Source of the DNA: Thiotrichales bacterium
GTDB lineage: Bacteria > Pseudomonadota > Gammaproteobacteria > CAZUMV01
Assembly (NCBI GenBank): GCA_012961935.1
Contig: DTYI01000133.1
Span: 1-43,323, forward strand
Direction of reading: 5' to 3'
Length of the DNA stretch: 43,323 nucleotides
The translations under genes and the position numbers were made by a program. Positions 17,932 to 27,168 of this stretch are shown in pieces (position 1 is the first letter of the stretch; each line of letters begins with the position of its first letter). The notes under the pieces were generated by a model. It saw only the letters and a list, made by a program, of their open reading frames with translations. It had not been told where the DNA came from and did not search any database.

Positions 17932-19176
17932 TCAGGCTGCCTTCCTGCTGGCAAACTCGACCAGTTTTTTGATCGTTAACCCCTGGATCACGATTGACAG
18001 GACGACAATGATATAAGTAATCGTGACAATGATGTCGCGTTCCTGGCTGGGGGGTAATGATAATGCGAGCGCGACTGAGATACCGCCGCGCAGACCGCCC
18101 CAGGTGAGTATTTTGACGACATGCGGGTGAAAGTCTTTACGCAGCCGCATTAAATTAATCGGGATGCCGACGCTGATAAAACGCGCCAGCAAAACAACCA
18201 GTGCGAGGATTAATCCCGCGATAATATGGTTTCCGGAAAAACTCAGTACGATCACTTCAAGTCCGATTAAAACAAATAAAACCGCATTCAGTATTTCGTC
18301 GAGTAATTCCCAGAAAGTATCCAGGTGTTCGCGGGTGGTTTCACTCATCGCCATGTGACGACCGTGGTTGCCAATAAACAAGCCAGCAACGACAATCGCG
18401 ATGGGGCCGGATACGTGTATTTGGCTGGCGAGTGCGTAACCGCCTGCAACCAGCGCCAGCGATAATAATACTTCGACCTGATAATTATCGACGCTTTTCA
18501 ACATGCGATAAGTAATCCAGCCGATGGCAAATCCAAACACTGCGCCGCCCAGTGCTTCTTCGGCAAATAGCAATGCAATTTCGCTGGCGTTTGCATCTTG
18601 ACCACTGGTTGCAATGCCGAGTAGCACGAGAAAAACAACCACTGCTACGCCGTCATTAAATAATGATTCTCCGGCGATTTTTGTTTCCAGACTTTTTGTC
18701 GCGCCAGCCGTTTTTAAAATACCCATTACTGCAACCGGGTCTGTCGGTGCAATCAGTGACCCAAATAATAAGCAGTAAATTAATGGTATATCAATTCCCA
18801 GCCAGCCAAAAATATAGTAACTGGTGAAGCCGACGATAAAGGTTGTGGTGACGACGCCGATGGTTGCTAAAATACCGACGATCCATTTCTTTTCCAGCAA
18901 GGCTTCCAGGTTGATGTGCAGTGCGCCTGCAAATAACAGGAAGCTGAGCATGCCATGCATAAGCGTTTCGTTGAAGTCTATATTGTTTAGAATTTGTTCG
19001 GCATATTGCTCGCCGAAGCCAATACCAAAATGACTTAGAACAACCAGGATGAGCGAGAACACCAGTGCAATCAGCATAATCCCGATGGTGGTGGGGAGTT
19101 TAATGAATTTGTAATTCAGGTATGCGAAAACGGCAGCGATGGATAGCAGTAAGCTGGCTGTATCAAAAATGCTCAT
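17932..19176 (-). CDS. Na+/H+ antiporter, CPA1/NhaP-like
   Basis: LLFGSLIAPTDPVAVMGILK, GESLFNDGVAVVVF, ILTWGGLRGGISVALALSLP. Confidence 0.93.
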   Translation of the reverse strand: MSIFDTASLLLSIAAVFAYLNYKFIKLPTTIGIMLIALVFSLILVVLSHFGIGFGEQYAEQILNNIDFNETLMHGMLSFLLFAGALHINLEALLEKKWIVGILATIGVVTTTFIVGFTSYYIFGWLGIDIPLIYCLLFGSLIAPTDPVAVMGILKTAGATKSLETKIAGESLFNDGVAVVVFLVLLGIATSGQDANASEIALLFAEEALGGAVFGFAIGWITYRMLKSVDNYQVEVLLSLALVAGGYALASQIHVSGPIAIVVAGLFIGNHGRHMAMSETTREHLDTFWELLDEILNAVLFVLIGLEVIVLSFSGNHIIAGLILALVVLLARFISVGIPINLMRLRKDFHPHVVKILTWGGLRGGISVALALSLPPSQERDIIVTITYIIVVLSIVIQGLTIKKLVEFASRKAA

Positions 19177-19326
19177 TCGTAAACTTCATAAAATTTTGTG
19201 AATCGCCAGCATACCCGTAGAGGGCAAAATGTAAAGATAAATTGATCTAGATTAAAGCTAGTAATTGTTTTGAATGAGATAATTTAAAGTTCGGTAGTAT
19301 TGATAGTAAGCGAGGCATTGAAATCA

Positions 19327-20268
19327 ATGGGCAAGAAAAACAAAGAACTTAAGCTTAAGGAAAATAAAAGCAAAGGCACTTTGAAGTTGGCCAGGCCAGG
19401 CAAGAAAAATAAAAAGAAAATGCATGGCCGTCTTTCGCGTAAAGCTATTTTCAAGCATGGAAACTATCCGTACAAAGAAAAAATAAAAACAGCCGAGTAT
19501 GAAGCGCGAAAATCCGAGTTGCAGATTGAATTACTGAAAATGCAAAACTGGGTCAAGGAGACTGGTCAGCGGATAGTGATTTTATTTGAGGGCCGGGATG
19601 CGGCAGGCAAGGGTGGCACCATCAAGCGTTTTATGGAACACATGAACCCGCGGGGTGCCAGAGTGATTGCGCTGGAAAAACCGACTGAACGGGAAAAAGG
19701 CCAGTGGTATTTTCAGCGCTATATAAATCATTTGCCGACCGCGGGTGAAATCGTCATGTTCGACCGTTCCTGGTACAACCGTGCAGGCGTGGAAAAAGTG
19801 ATGGGGTTTTGCTCTGCTTCTGAATATCTTGAATTCATGCGTCAGGCGCCGGAGTTTGAAAGAATGTTGGTGCGCGACGGGATTTACTTTTTCAAACTTT
19901 GGTTTTCAGTCAGCCGTGAAGAACAGTTTCGTCGCTTCAGAAAGCGTAAAAAAGACCCATTAAAACAGTGGAAGTTAAGCCCTGTTGACATGGCGTCTCT
20001 GGATAAATGGGATGACTATACTGAGGCTAAAGAAGCCATGTTTTTTTACACAGACACCGCCGATGCACCCTGGACGGTGGTTAAGTCAGACGACAAAAAG
20101 CGTGCTCGGATTAATGCCATGCGCCATGTGCTCGCCAGCTTGCCTTATCCGAATAAAAATTCGGATATCGTGATACCACCTGATCATTTAATCGTCGGGC
20201 CAGCTTCGGTTATTTATGAAGAAGGTGAAGAAGTGTCTGATTCACCCGTTTCCATCATCAGAACGTAA
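19327..20268 (+). CDS. ppk2: Polyphosphate kinase 2 family protein
   Basis: Walker A FEGRDAAGKGGTIKRF, MFDRSWYNRAGVEKVMGFC; Lys-rich N-terminal extension. Confidence 0.93.
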   Translation: MGKKNKELKLKENKSKGTLKLARPGKKNKKKMHGRLSRKAIFKHGNYPYKEKIKTAEYEARKSELQIELLKMQNWVKETGQRIVILFEGRDAAGKGGTIKRFMEHMNPRGARVIALEKPTEREKGQWYFQRYINHLPTAGEIVMFDRSWYNRAGVEKVMGFCSASEYLEFMRQAPEFERMLVRDGIYFFKLWFSVSREEQFRRFRKRKKDPLKQWKLSPVDMASLDKWDDYTEAKEAMFFYTDTADAPWTVVKSDDKKRARINAMRHVLASLPYPNKNSDIVIPPDHLIVGPASVIYEEGEEVSDSPVSIIRT

Positions 20269-20301
20269 CTCATTCTTTCTTAGATCCCTGGGTTTAAAAT
20301 T

Positions 20302-20532
20302 ATGACTGAACAGCAAACTGCACACGCAACCAAAGTCGTTAATCGTTTTCGCGCCATGATCGGAGATACCTGCTCGCAGCTGCTGGATGAAGAGCATTGG
20401 GAAGAGTTGGTGTTGCTGGTTGAATCGGCTATGGATGCCGTCGTGCTCGACGCCGAAGAAAAAATATGCGACCAACTGGAAGATATGGTTAAGAAGATCC
20501 GATCGGATGCAGAGCATTTTGATCGCCCCTGA
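20302..20532 (+). CDS. Small hypothetical protein (76 aa)
   Basis: ATG ORF directly downstream of ppk2; acidic helical composition. Confidence 0.55.
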   Translation: MTEQQTAHATKVVNRFRAMIGDTCSQLLDEEHWEELVLLVESAMDAVVLDAEEKICDQLEDMVKKIRSDAEHFDRP

Positions 20533-20841
20533 TCGGAATTAATAATTCAGATCTGCCAGCCATATAGTTATCGATTTGACCAGCCGTTTTACAGTAAGCG
20601 ATTTCTGCTGAAAAAGTCATACGGGCAGGACCATTGGGAATGGTTGCCACTCATCGCAGTAAAATAACCACTGAAGCTTTTCATAAACATTTTCTTGAGC
20701 CTTATCACGACGTGATTTTTTACAAATAGTTATAAAGGTAGCAGCCAGTTTTGTTTGAGCTGGCATGTTGTCACACACATTTTTGCAGAATATTCTGAAG
20801 ATCAGGATGCTGTCAGATTTAATTAAGTAAAGGGAAAAGAA

Positions 20842-21906
20842 ATGATGAATCGCAATTTGATCAGCTCGCTTGCTGGCGTGATCCTGTTAATTACCATGCT
20901 TGTTTCATCACCAGTCTTTGCAGAATCACCACCACGTGAATTAGTGCTGCTGAACTGGTCTGAATATCTGGATCCTGAATTAGTTGAGAAGTTCGAGCAG
21001 CTACACAATGTCAAAGTACGTGAGGTTTATTTCGAGAATGATGACCTGCGCGACGAGCTGTTACTTGATACAGATGGCATGGGTTATGACCTTGCAGTCG
21101 TGAACGGGATTATGGTTGATACTTATCGCAAGCGGGGCTGGCTGGCCGTTGCAACCGAAAACAAAATCTCGAACCTGAAGCATGTTGACGAGTATTGGCT
21201 CAAGTCATTCGACGGTGCTGAGGGTTATGCGGTTCCCTACTTTTGGGGAACGCTCGGAATTGCCTATCGTGCGGATCTTGTGCAGACACCTCCAGGGAGC
21301 TGGATGGATCTGTACAAACCCAATGAGCAACTACGTGGGAAGATTGCGATGGTCGAGTCACAACGGGATGCCCTGGGGATGGCGCTGAAAGCACTCGGCT
21401 ACTCAGCCAACAGCATCGACAGCCGCCAGATCCGCGAGGCCATGGAGCTTCTGTTGACCCAAAAGCCCTACGTCAAGAGCTACGGTTATCTTGTGCTGGA
21501 TGAGAATTCCGCTCTTGTCAGCGGTGACGTTGTCATGGGCATGATATTTAGCGGCGATGCACTCATGCTAAAGGAACACCATGATGAGATACAGTACGTT
21601 GTTCCGAGAGAAGGCGGCAACATCTGGGTTGATTACCTGGTGGTATTACAGGGCTCAAAGAACAAGGATCTTGCCTATGCCTTTATCAATTTTCTGAACG
21701 AGCCCAGCCACGCAGCGCAACTCGCTGAGTTTGTGTATTACGCAAGCCCTAACAAAGCAGCTGAAAAGCTGCTACCCGCCGACTTTCTGGAAGACCCTGT
21801 CATTTATCCGAGTGAGGAGGTCTTGTCTAGATCTGAGGCATACACGCCTCTGCCGTTTCGTGCAACAAAAACGCGTAATACGAATTTTGCGCGCCTGAAT
21901 CAGTGA
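20842..21906 (+). CDS. PotD/PotF-like polyamine-binding periplasmic protein (NspS-like by context)
   Basis: Signal peptide; LVLLNWSEYLDPELVEKFEQ, VPYFWGTLGIAYRADLV, FINFLNEPSHAAQLAEFVYYASPNKAA; no permease or ATPase genes adjacent. Confidence 0.9.
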   Translation: MMNRNLISSLAGVILLITMLVSSPVFAESPPRELVLLNWSEYLDPELVEKFEQLHNVKVREVYFENDDLRDELLLDTDGMGYDLAVVNGIMVDTYRKRGWLAVATENKISNLKHVDEYWLKSFDGAEGYAVPYFWGTLGIAYRADLVQTPPGSWMDLYKPNEQLRGKIAMVESQRDALGMALKALGYSANSIDSRQIREAMELLLTQKPYVKSYGYLVLDENSALVSGDVVMGMIFSGDALMLKEHHDEIQYVVPREGGNIWVDYLVVLQGSKNKDLAYAFINFLNEPSHAAQLAEFVYYASPNKAAEKLLPADFLEDPVIYPSEEVLSRSEAYTPLPFRATKTRNTNFARLNQ

Positions 21907-21940
21907 TCCATGCAGCCGCTACAGTATTTGGAATTAGCCT

Positions 21941-24403
21941 GTGAAACTTCGAACCAAGATTCCGTTTCTACTCGTTCCGCTCATCGTCCTGTCTCTTCTG
22001 GTGCTTGGATGGTTTGCCTACATGCAACTGCGAGAGGCATCCGAGCAGCGCATGTTTGCAGAGATGAGCGCATCGCTCAGCCATCTCAGAGCACATATAG
22101 AAACGGAAGTCGAGACTGCGCGCGGTAATATAAAGCTTCTCTCTAACCAGGTACTGATCAAGAAATATATCCTGACTGAAGACGAAGAGGAGCGGTATAC
22201 CCTGCTTCAGCCTGTCTTGTTGCGATTGTTCTCGTCCTATCAGGAAGCCTTCCCGGAATATTACGAGATTCGCATTTTCCTGCCAGATGGTTATGAGGAT
22301 GCTCGCCAGACGCGGCCTTACATTGACAATCTCACCGATGAAGAAGGCGGCAGCGCTTTTTTCAAGGCCCTGCAAGCTTCAGGAGATGATATTTTAACAA
22401 CAATATATCTAAATCCTGACAACAAGAGGATGTCCCTGTTTATTGGGAATCCCCTGATTCTTGTTGACCGGGCTGTCGATCCCGTCGGTATTGCTCCAAA
22501 ACTACGTGGTTATGTTGGTCTGACTGTTGACCTCAGTGAGCTGGAGACCCAAATCCGCGATGAGATTATCAGTGATAGCGGCTACCTGTTTGCAACCGAT
22601 GCCGCAGGGAATGTTATTTTTGAGTCTTCCAAAAGACCGGTGGATGATTCCATACCCACAGCATTTGCCGAATCGGTTCTGGAATCAGAAGCGGGTGAGC
22701 CCATGTTGGCGACTTTCAATGGAGAAAGTGCATTTCTCTCAGCAACGCGTCTGCATGATGATCTCAATCTATTTGCAGTCTTGCCAGAAAGTGAGTTACG
22801 CATGGTCAGCTATAAGCTTGCCCTCGTGGTAGCGGCCATCACACTGGTGACCATTCTGGTTACGACACTGTTCATGGTGATGGCGATGGAGTACCTGGTT
22901 ATCCGTCCGATACACCGTCTTCGCAGGATCGCAAAGGAAATTGGTAGTGGCAGCTGGTCTGCCGAAGTTGGAGGTGTGACTGCCAGTGATGAAATTGGTG
23001 ATCTCGCTATGGCGTTTAGGGAAATGGCTATAAATCTGCAGCAATCCGATGAGCAAGTGCGCATTCTTGCTTATCACGACAGCCTGACAGGCCTGCCCAA
23101 TCGTACCATGTTCCAGGAATATCTTGACCAGTCGATCTTGCATGCAAAGAGAAACCAGCAATCCCTTGCAGTGATGTTTCTCGATCTCGACAACTTTAAA
23201 CAGGTCAACGATAGTCTGGGACACTATGCGGGTGATGCTCTGCTGCAGAAAGTTGCACAGCGCGTCACAAAGGTTTTACGCGGAGGTGATTACCTTGCCA
23301 GGGGGAGTTCCCAGAATAGCGGCGAAAAAATTCTGGCGCGGCTTGGCGGGGATGAATTTATTATCCTGTTGCCTGATATCCCGGATTCTCTTGCCGCAGG
23401 TGTGGTGGCCCAGCGGCTTGTCGAGGCGCTCGCCAAACCGGTTATTGTCAGCGGGGAGGCGTGTTATGTGAGTGCCAGTATCGGCATTACCCTCTACCCG
23501 GATGATGGCAGCAATACCAATGAGCTGATTAAGAACGCGGATATAGCCATGTACCATGCCAAGGAGAAGGGTAAGAATAACTACCAGTTTTTTGAGAACC
23601 TCATGAATGTCGCAGCCAGGGAGCGGATGAAGCTCGAAACCAAACTGCGTAGCGCACTGGAGCGCGGCCATCTGGAGCTGCACTACCAACCTCAAATCGA
23701 TAGCCTGACTCACAAGGTGGTTGGCCTTGAGGCCTTGCTGCGCTGGCGGGATCCGGAGGATGGTCTGATTTTGCCGAATGATTTCATTCCAGTCGCTGAA
23801 ACATCCGGTCTGATTCTGCCGATCGGTGAATGGGTTCTACACGAGGCGTGCCGGCAGGCTCGCGCCTGGCAAAATGCAGGCTACCCGCTGCCGTTAATGT
23901 CTGTCAATGTTTCGAACGTCCAGTTCGCAAGGCAGGATGTTGCCTCGATTGTAGAAGCGGCCCTCGGCAGCAGTGGACTGGATCCGCGTTGTCTCGAGAT
24001 CGAGATTACCGAGAGCACCATGATGAGTGATCCGGAAATTGCTGCGCAGGTTCTTGATGATGTAAAGGGGCTTGGGGTTGGTATTGCGCTGGACGATTTT
24101 GGTACAGGCTATTCCTCGCTCGGTTACCTGCGGAGGTTCCCGATCGACACACTCAAGATTGACCGGGGTTTTATCAGTGAGATCGATGAAAAGCAGGCAG
24201 ATGCAGAAATTGTCGGGGCTATTGTCGCCATGGCGCATACGTTACACCTGCGCGTCGTTGTCGAGGGAGTCGAAACGCAGAGTCAGTTGGATATCGTAAC
24301 TGAGCGGCAGTGTGATGTGATTCAAGGCTTCCTGTTCAGCCGCCCGTTGCCGGCTGATGAAATCGTTCGGCTACTGGCTGAGCCCAGTCTAAGAATTGCG
24401 TGA
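21941..24403 (+). CDS. Transmembrane sensor GGDEF-EAL protein (periplasmic domain, HAMP, GGDEF, EAL)
   Basis: GGDEF motif ARLGGDEFIILLPD intact; EAL motif GLEALLRW, DDFGTGYSSLGYLRRFPIDTLKID; 34 bp after PotD-like gene. Confidence 0.95.
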   Translation: MKLRTKIPFLLVPLIVLSLLVLGWFAYMQLREASEQRMFAEMSASLSHLRAHIETEVETARGNIKLLSNQVLIKKYILTEDEEERYTLLQPVLLRLFSSYQEAFPEYYEIRIFLPDGYEDARQTRPYIDNLTDEEGGSAFFKALQASGDDILTTIYLNPDNKRMSLFIGNPLILVDRAVDPVGIAPKLRGYVGLTVDLSELETQIRDEIISDSGYLFATDAAGNVIFESSKRPVDDSIPTAFAESVLESEAGEPMLATFNGESAFLSATRLHDDLNLFAVLPESELRMVSYKLALVVAAITLVTILVTTLFMVMAMEYLVIRPIHRLRRIAKEIGSGSWSAEVGGVTASDEIGDLAMAFREMAINLQQSDEQVRILAYHDSLTGLPNRTMFQEYLDQSILHAKRNQQSLAVMFLDLDNFKQVNDSLGHYAGDALLQKVAQRVTKVLRGGDYLARGSSQNSGEKILARLGGDEFIILLPDIPDSLAAGVVAQRLVEALAKPVIVSGEACYVSASIGITLYPDDGSNTNELIKNADIAMYHAKEKGKNNYQFFENLMNVAARERMKLETKLRSALERGHLELHYQPQIDSLTHKVVGLEALLRWRDPEDGLILPNDFIPVAETSGLILPIGEWVLHEACRQARAWQNAGYPLPLMSVNVSNVQFARQDVASIVEAALGSSGLDPRCLEIEITESTMMSDPEIAAQVLDDVKGLGVGIALDDFGTGYSSLGYLRRFPIDTLKIDRGFISEIDEKQADAEIVGAIVAMAHTLHLRVVVEGVETQSQLDIVTERQCDVIQGFLFSRPLPADEIVRLLAEPSLRIA

Positions 24404-24445
24404 AGTGAAAATAAACAGGGCATGACAGCTATTAGTTTAATTGCT

Positions 24446-24460
24446 ATAGTGTGAAACTAT
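24446..24460. promoter_or_regulatory. Candidate OxyR site upstream of oxyR
   Basis: ATAG-TGTGAAA-CTAT. Confidence 0.4.
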
Positions 24461-24485
24461 CTATATCTGCTAATAGATAGCATTC

Positions 24486-25412
24486 ATGACATTAACTGAT
24501 CTTCGCTACATCATCGTGCTTGCGCGTGAACGTCATTTCGGGCGTGCGGCTGAAGCCTGTTTCGTCAGTCAGCCGACTTTGAGCGTTGCCGTAAAAAAGC
24601 TGGAAGATGAGTTGGGCGTCACGTTGTTTGAACGCAGTCACTCAGATGTTAGTTTAACGCCAGTTGGTGAGCAGGTGATTGATGCTGCACAGCGCACACT
24701 AGAGGCGGCAGAAAGCGTCAAACAAGTTGCCAGTGCAGGCCAGGATCAGTTAACTGCGCCACTTAAACTGGGCGCGATTTATACGGTTGGGCCGTATATT
24801 TTTCCTGAGTTAATTCCGCACCTGAAAGAAATCGCCCCGCAGATGCCTTTGATTGTTGAGGAGGGCTATACCGCCGATTTAACCGAGCAGCTTAAACAGG
24901 GTGAGCTGGATGTGATCCTGATTTCCCTGCCTTTTGAAGAACCCAATATCCTGACGCTGCCTTTGTACGAGGAACCATTTGTGGTGTTGCTGCCTGCGGC
25001 ACATCCTTTAACTGCAAGAAAAACACTTTCATCGAAACAGTTAGAGAAGGAATCAATGTTGTTGTTGGGTGCGGGTCATTGTTTTCGTGATCAGGTGCTG
25101 GAAGCCTGCCCGGGCTGCTTGCCGAAATCGGTGCAGGGTGAACATGCCGCAATGGTTGTTGAAGGTAGCTCAATTGAAACGATTCGGCACATGGTGGTAT
25201 CAGGCATGGGGTTAACTGTTCTGCCCTGTACGGCTGCCGGAACTGATCGTTATTCGCAAAGATTACTGGCGATCAGGCGCTTTGTGCGGCCGATACCAAA
25301 ACGAACTATTGCGCTGGCATGGCGAGTCAGTTTTCCGCGACCACAGGTTATCGATGTGATGCGTGAAGCGGTTGCAGCTTGCCAGTTCAGTTGTGTAAAG
25401 CACTTGGTTTAA
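24486..25412 (+). CDS. oxyR: LysR-family hydrogen peroxide regulator OxyR
   Basis: LysR HTH (RHFGRAAEACFVSQPTLSVAVKKLEDELG); redox motif LLGAGHCFRDQVLEAC. Confidence 0.92.
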   Translation: MTLTDLRYIIVLARERHFGRAAEACFVSQPTLSVAVKKLEDELGVTLFERSHSDVSLTPVGEQVIDAAQRTLEAAESVKQVASAGQDQLTAPLKLGAIYTVGPYIFPELIPHLKEIAPQMPLIVEEGYTADLTEQLKQGELDVILISLPFEEPNILTLPLYEEPFVVLLPAAHPLTARKTLSSKQLEKESMLLLGAGHCFRDQVLEACPGCLPKSVQGEHAAMVVEGSSIETIRHMVVSGMGLTVLPCTAAGTDRYSQRLLAIRRFVRPIPKRTIALAWRVSFPRPQVIDVMREAVAACQFSCVKHLV

Positions 25413-25424
25413 CCAATCCAGTCT

Positions 25425-25461
25425 ATAGTATTTTACTATCGAAATAATTTATAATATCAAT
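25425..25461. promoter_or_regulatory. Candidate tandem OxyR operator upstream of peroxiredoxin
   Basis: ATAG-TATTTTA-CTAT, 7-nt spacer, ATTT-ATAATAT-CAAT. Confidence 0.5.
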
Positions 25462-25548
25462 TGTATTAATTAATCAGTATTCTCTAATATGTACTCCATG
25501 GCAGGCGAATCTGCTGGCCACAATTTTTTAATTAACTGGAGAAATACG

Positions 25549-26205
25549 ATGCAAGAAAATACTGTAACCGAGATGACTGTCGGCATGCCGCGTTTGAATG
25601 AGCCTGCGCCGGCGTTTGAAGCAAAGACCACGCATGGCGTGAAAAAGCTTTCTGACTACAAAGGAAAATGGCTGGTGCTGTTTTCACACCCGGCAGATTT
25701 CACGCCGGTCTGCACTACGGAGTTTATGGCATTCGCGAAGTATCATGAAGAATTCCAGGCTGCGGGTGCAGAACTGCTGGGCCTGTCCATCGACAGCTAC
25801 TTTAGCCACATTGCCTGGGTGCGGAATATCAAGGAAAACTTTGGTGTCGAGATTAATTTCCCGATTATCGAAGACCTGTCAATGACAGTAGCCAAAGCTT
25901 ACGGAATGATCCACCCGGGTGCGGCGGATACTTCTGCGGTACGTGCTACCTTCATTATCGATCCGGAAGGTATTCTGCGCGCCATGGTTTACTACCCGAT
26001 GACCAATGGTCGTTCGATCCCGGAATTTCTGCGCATCATCAAGGCGCTGCAAGCTTCTGACGAGCATAAGATAGCGACCCCAGAAGGTTGGCAACCGGGT
26101 GACAAGGTCATTGTGCCTCCACCCCAGGATGCTACAGCGGCCGAAGCGCGCATGAACGAAGGCTATGAATGTACTGACTGGTATTTCTGTAAAAAAGAAA
26201 TCTAA
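25549..26205 (+). CDS. Peroxiredoxin (AhpC/Prx6-like)
   Basis: HPADFTPVCTTEF peroxidatic motif; C-terminal YECTDWYFCKKEI; likely start at internal ATG 25549. Confidence 0.93.
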   Translation: MQENTVTEMTVGMPRLNEPAPAFEAKTTHGVKKLSDYKGKWLVLFSHPADFTPVCTTEFMAFAKYHEEFQAAGAELLGLSIDSYFSHIAWVRNIKENFGVEINFPIIEDLSMTVAKAYGMIHPGAADTSAVRATFIIDPEGILRAMVYYPMTNGRSIPEFLRIIKALQASDEHKIATPEGWQPGDKVIVPPPQDATAAEARMNEGYECTDWYFCKKEI

Positions 26206-26228
26206 TCTGCATTTTTCATAAAAACCGT

Positions 26229-26266
26229 TTTGGCCAGAACTGTTTTCGGTTCTGGCCATTTTTTTG
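26229..26266 (+). terminator. Rho-independent terminator after peroxiredoxin gene
   Basis: ttggccagaactgttttcggttctggccattttttt. Confidence 0.9.
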
Positions 26267-26361
26267 CGTATACTTGGAGGCATGCAAAACCTCGACGATA
26301 TACAGTAGTGGTAAAAAGGGGGCGGTAAGGGTAAAGAGGTCTGTATGATTCAGTCAGCAGC

Positions 26362-26436
26362 TTGATGATTTAAAAAAAGCCTGCCAACCAGGGCAGGCAT
26401 TTGATGAGAATGAGATGAAACGCAATGGACAAAATG
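26362..26436. repeat. Direct repeat copy 1
   Basis: ttgatgatttaaaaaaagcctgccaaccagggcaggcatttgatgagaatgagatgaaacgcaatggacaaaatg; near-identical to 26661-26734. Confidence 0.9.
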
Positions 26437-26441
26437 TGTTT

Positions 26442-26542
26442 AAGGGTACTGACCCCTTTTGCCCCTTTTGCCCGCTCCTTTTGCCCGCCTTTTGCCCGGC
26501 TCCTTTTACCAGGGAAAAGGGGAAAAGGGGTCAGTACCTTTT
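26442..26542. repeat. Inverted-repeat/REP-like element with internal TTTTGCCC(GS)CC units
   Basis: aagggtactgaccccttttgcccctttt ... aaaaggggaaaaggggtcagtacctttt. Confidence 0.8.
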
Positions 26543-26622
26543 AATGCCCCATGGACGTAGGTAGAGCAATGCAGGCGCTATTGCCGAGCGACAGCGTGTC
26601 GAGAGGGTTAATCCCCCTCATT

Positions 26623-26641
26623 CCCCCTTTTAAAAAGGGGG
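26623..26641. repeat. Short palindrome cccccttttaaaaaggggg
   Basis: Direct reading; within atccccctcattcccccttttaaaaagggggaggtg. Confidence 0.7.
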
Positions 26642-26660
26642 AGGTGTAGTGATTGTAAGG

Positions 26661-26734
26661 TTGATGATTTAAAACAGCTTGCCAACCAGGGCAGGCATTT
26701 GATGAAAACGAGATGAAACGCTATGGACAAAATG
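26661..26734. repeat. Direct repeat copy 2
   Basis: ttgatgatttaaaacagcttgccaaccagggcaggcatttgatgaaaacgagatgaaacgctatggacaaaatg. Confidence 0.9.
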
Positions 26735-27150
26735 GGAAACAATAAAACAACCGTCATGGGCTTGTGGCTGTTGTTGCTGAGTTGGCTGCTGACAGGTGCT
26801 GTGCACGCCGAGCCGGTTTGCACTGAAGTCAAGATCGAGATCAAACAGGAGCTGACGCTGGAGCGTCAGGCGTTTGATGCGAATATGAAAATCACGAATG
26901 ACCTCGACAGCATCCCGCTACAGGATGTGACGATCAACGTCAATTTCAAGGATGAGGATGACAACCCGGTGCTGGCGACTTCCGACCCGAATGCGACAGG
27001 CGCGAAGTTTTTATCCGCATCGATTCCATGACGGGGGTGGATTCGGTTGTTGTCTAAAACAAGTTGGATTGTTTTCTGACCTGTTACGTTGATGCAGATG
27101 GTTCGGTGACCACGGATATTGAGGTTTCCGAAGGGGTGTATAATATGTAA
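26723..27150 (+). pseudogene. Decayed secreted-protein gene(s)
   Basis: Signal peptide ORF ends at 27031; a +1 shift restores GAKFFIRIDSMTGVDSVVV*; further startless frame NKLDCFLTCYVDADGSVTTDIEVSEGVYNM* to 27150. Confidence 0.6.
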
Positions 27151-27168
27151 AAGTAAAGTAAGGAGGAG

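Noticed and set aside
26442-26542. CRISPR-like reading of the TTTTGCCC unit array
   Set aside because: Units are 9-14 bp, contiguous, with no spacers and no cas genes
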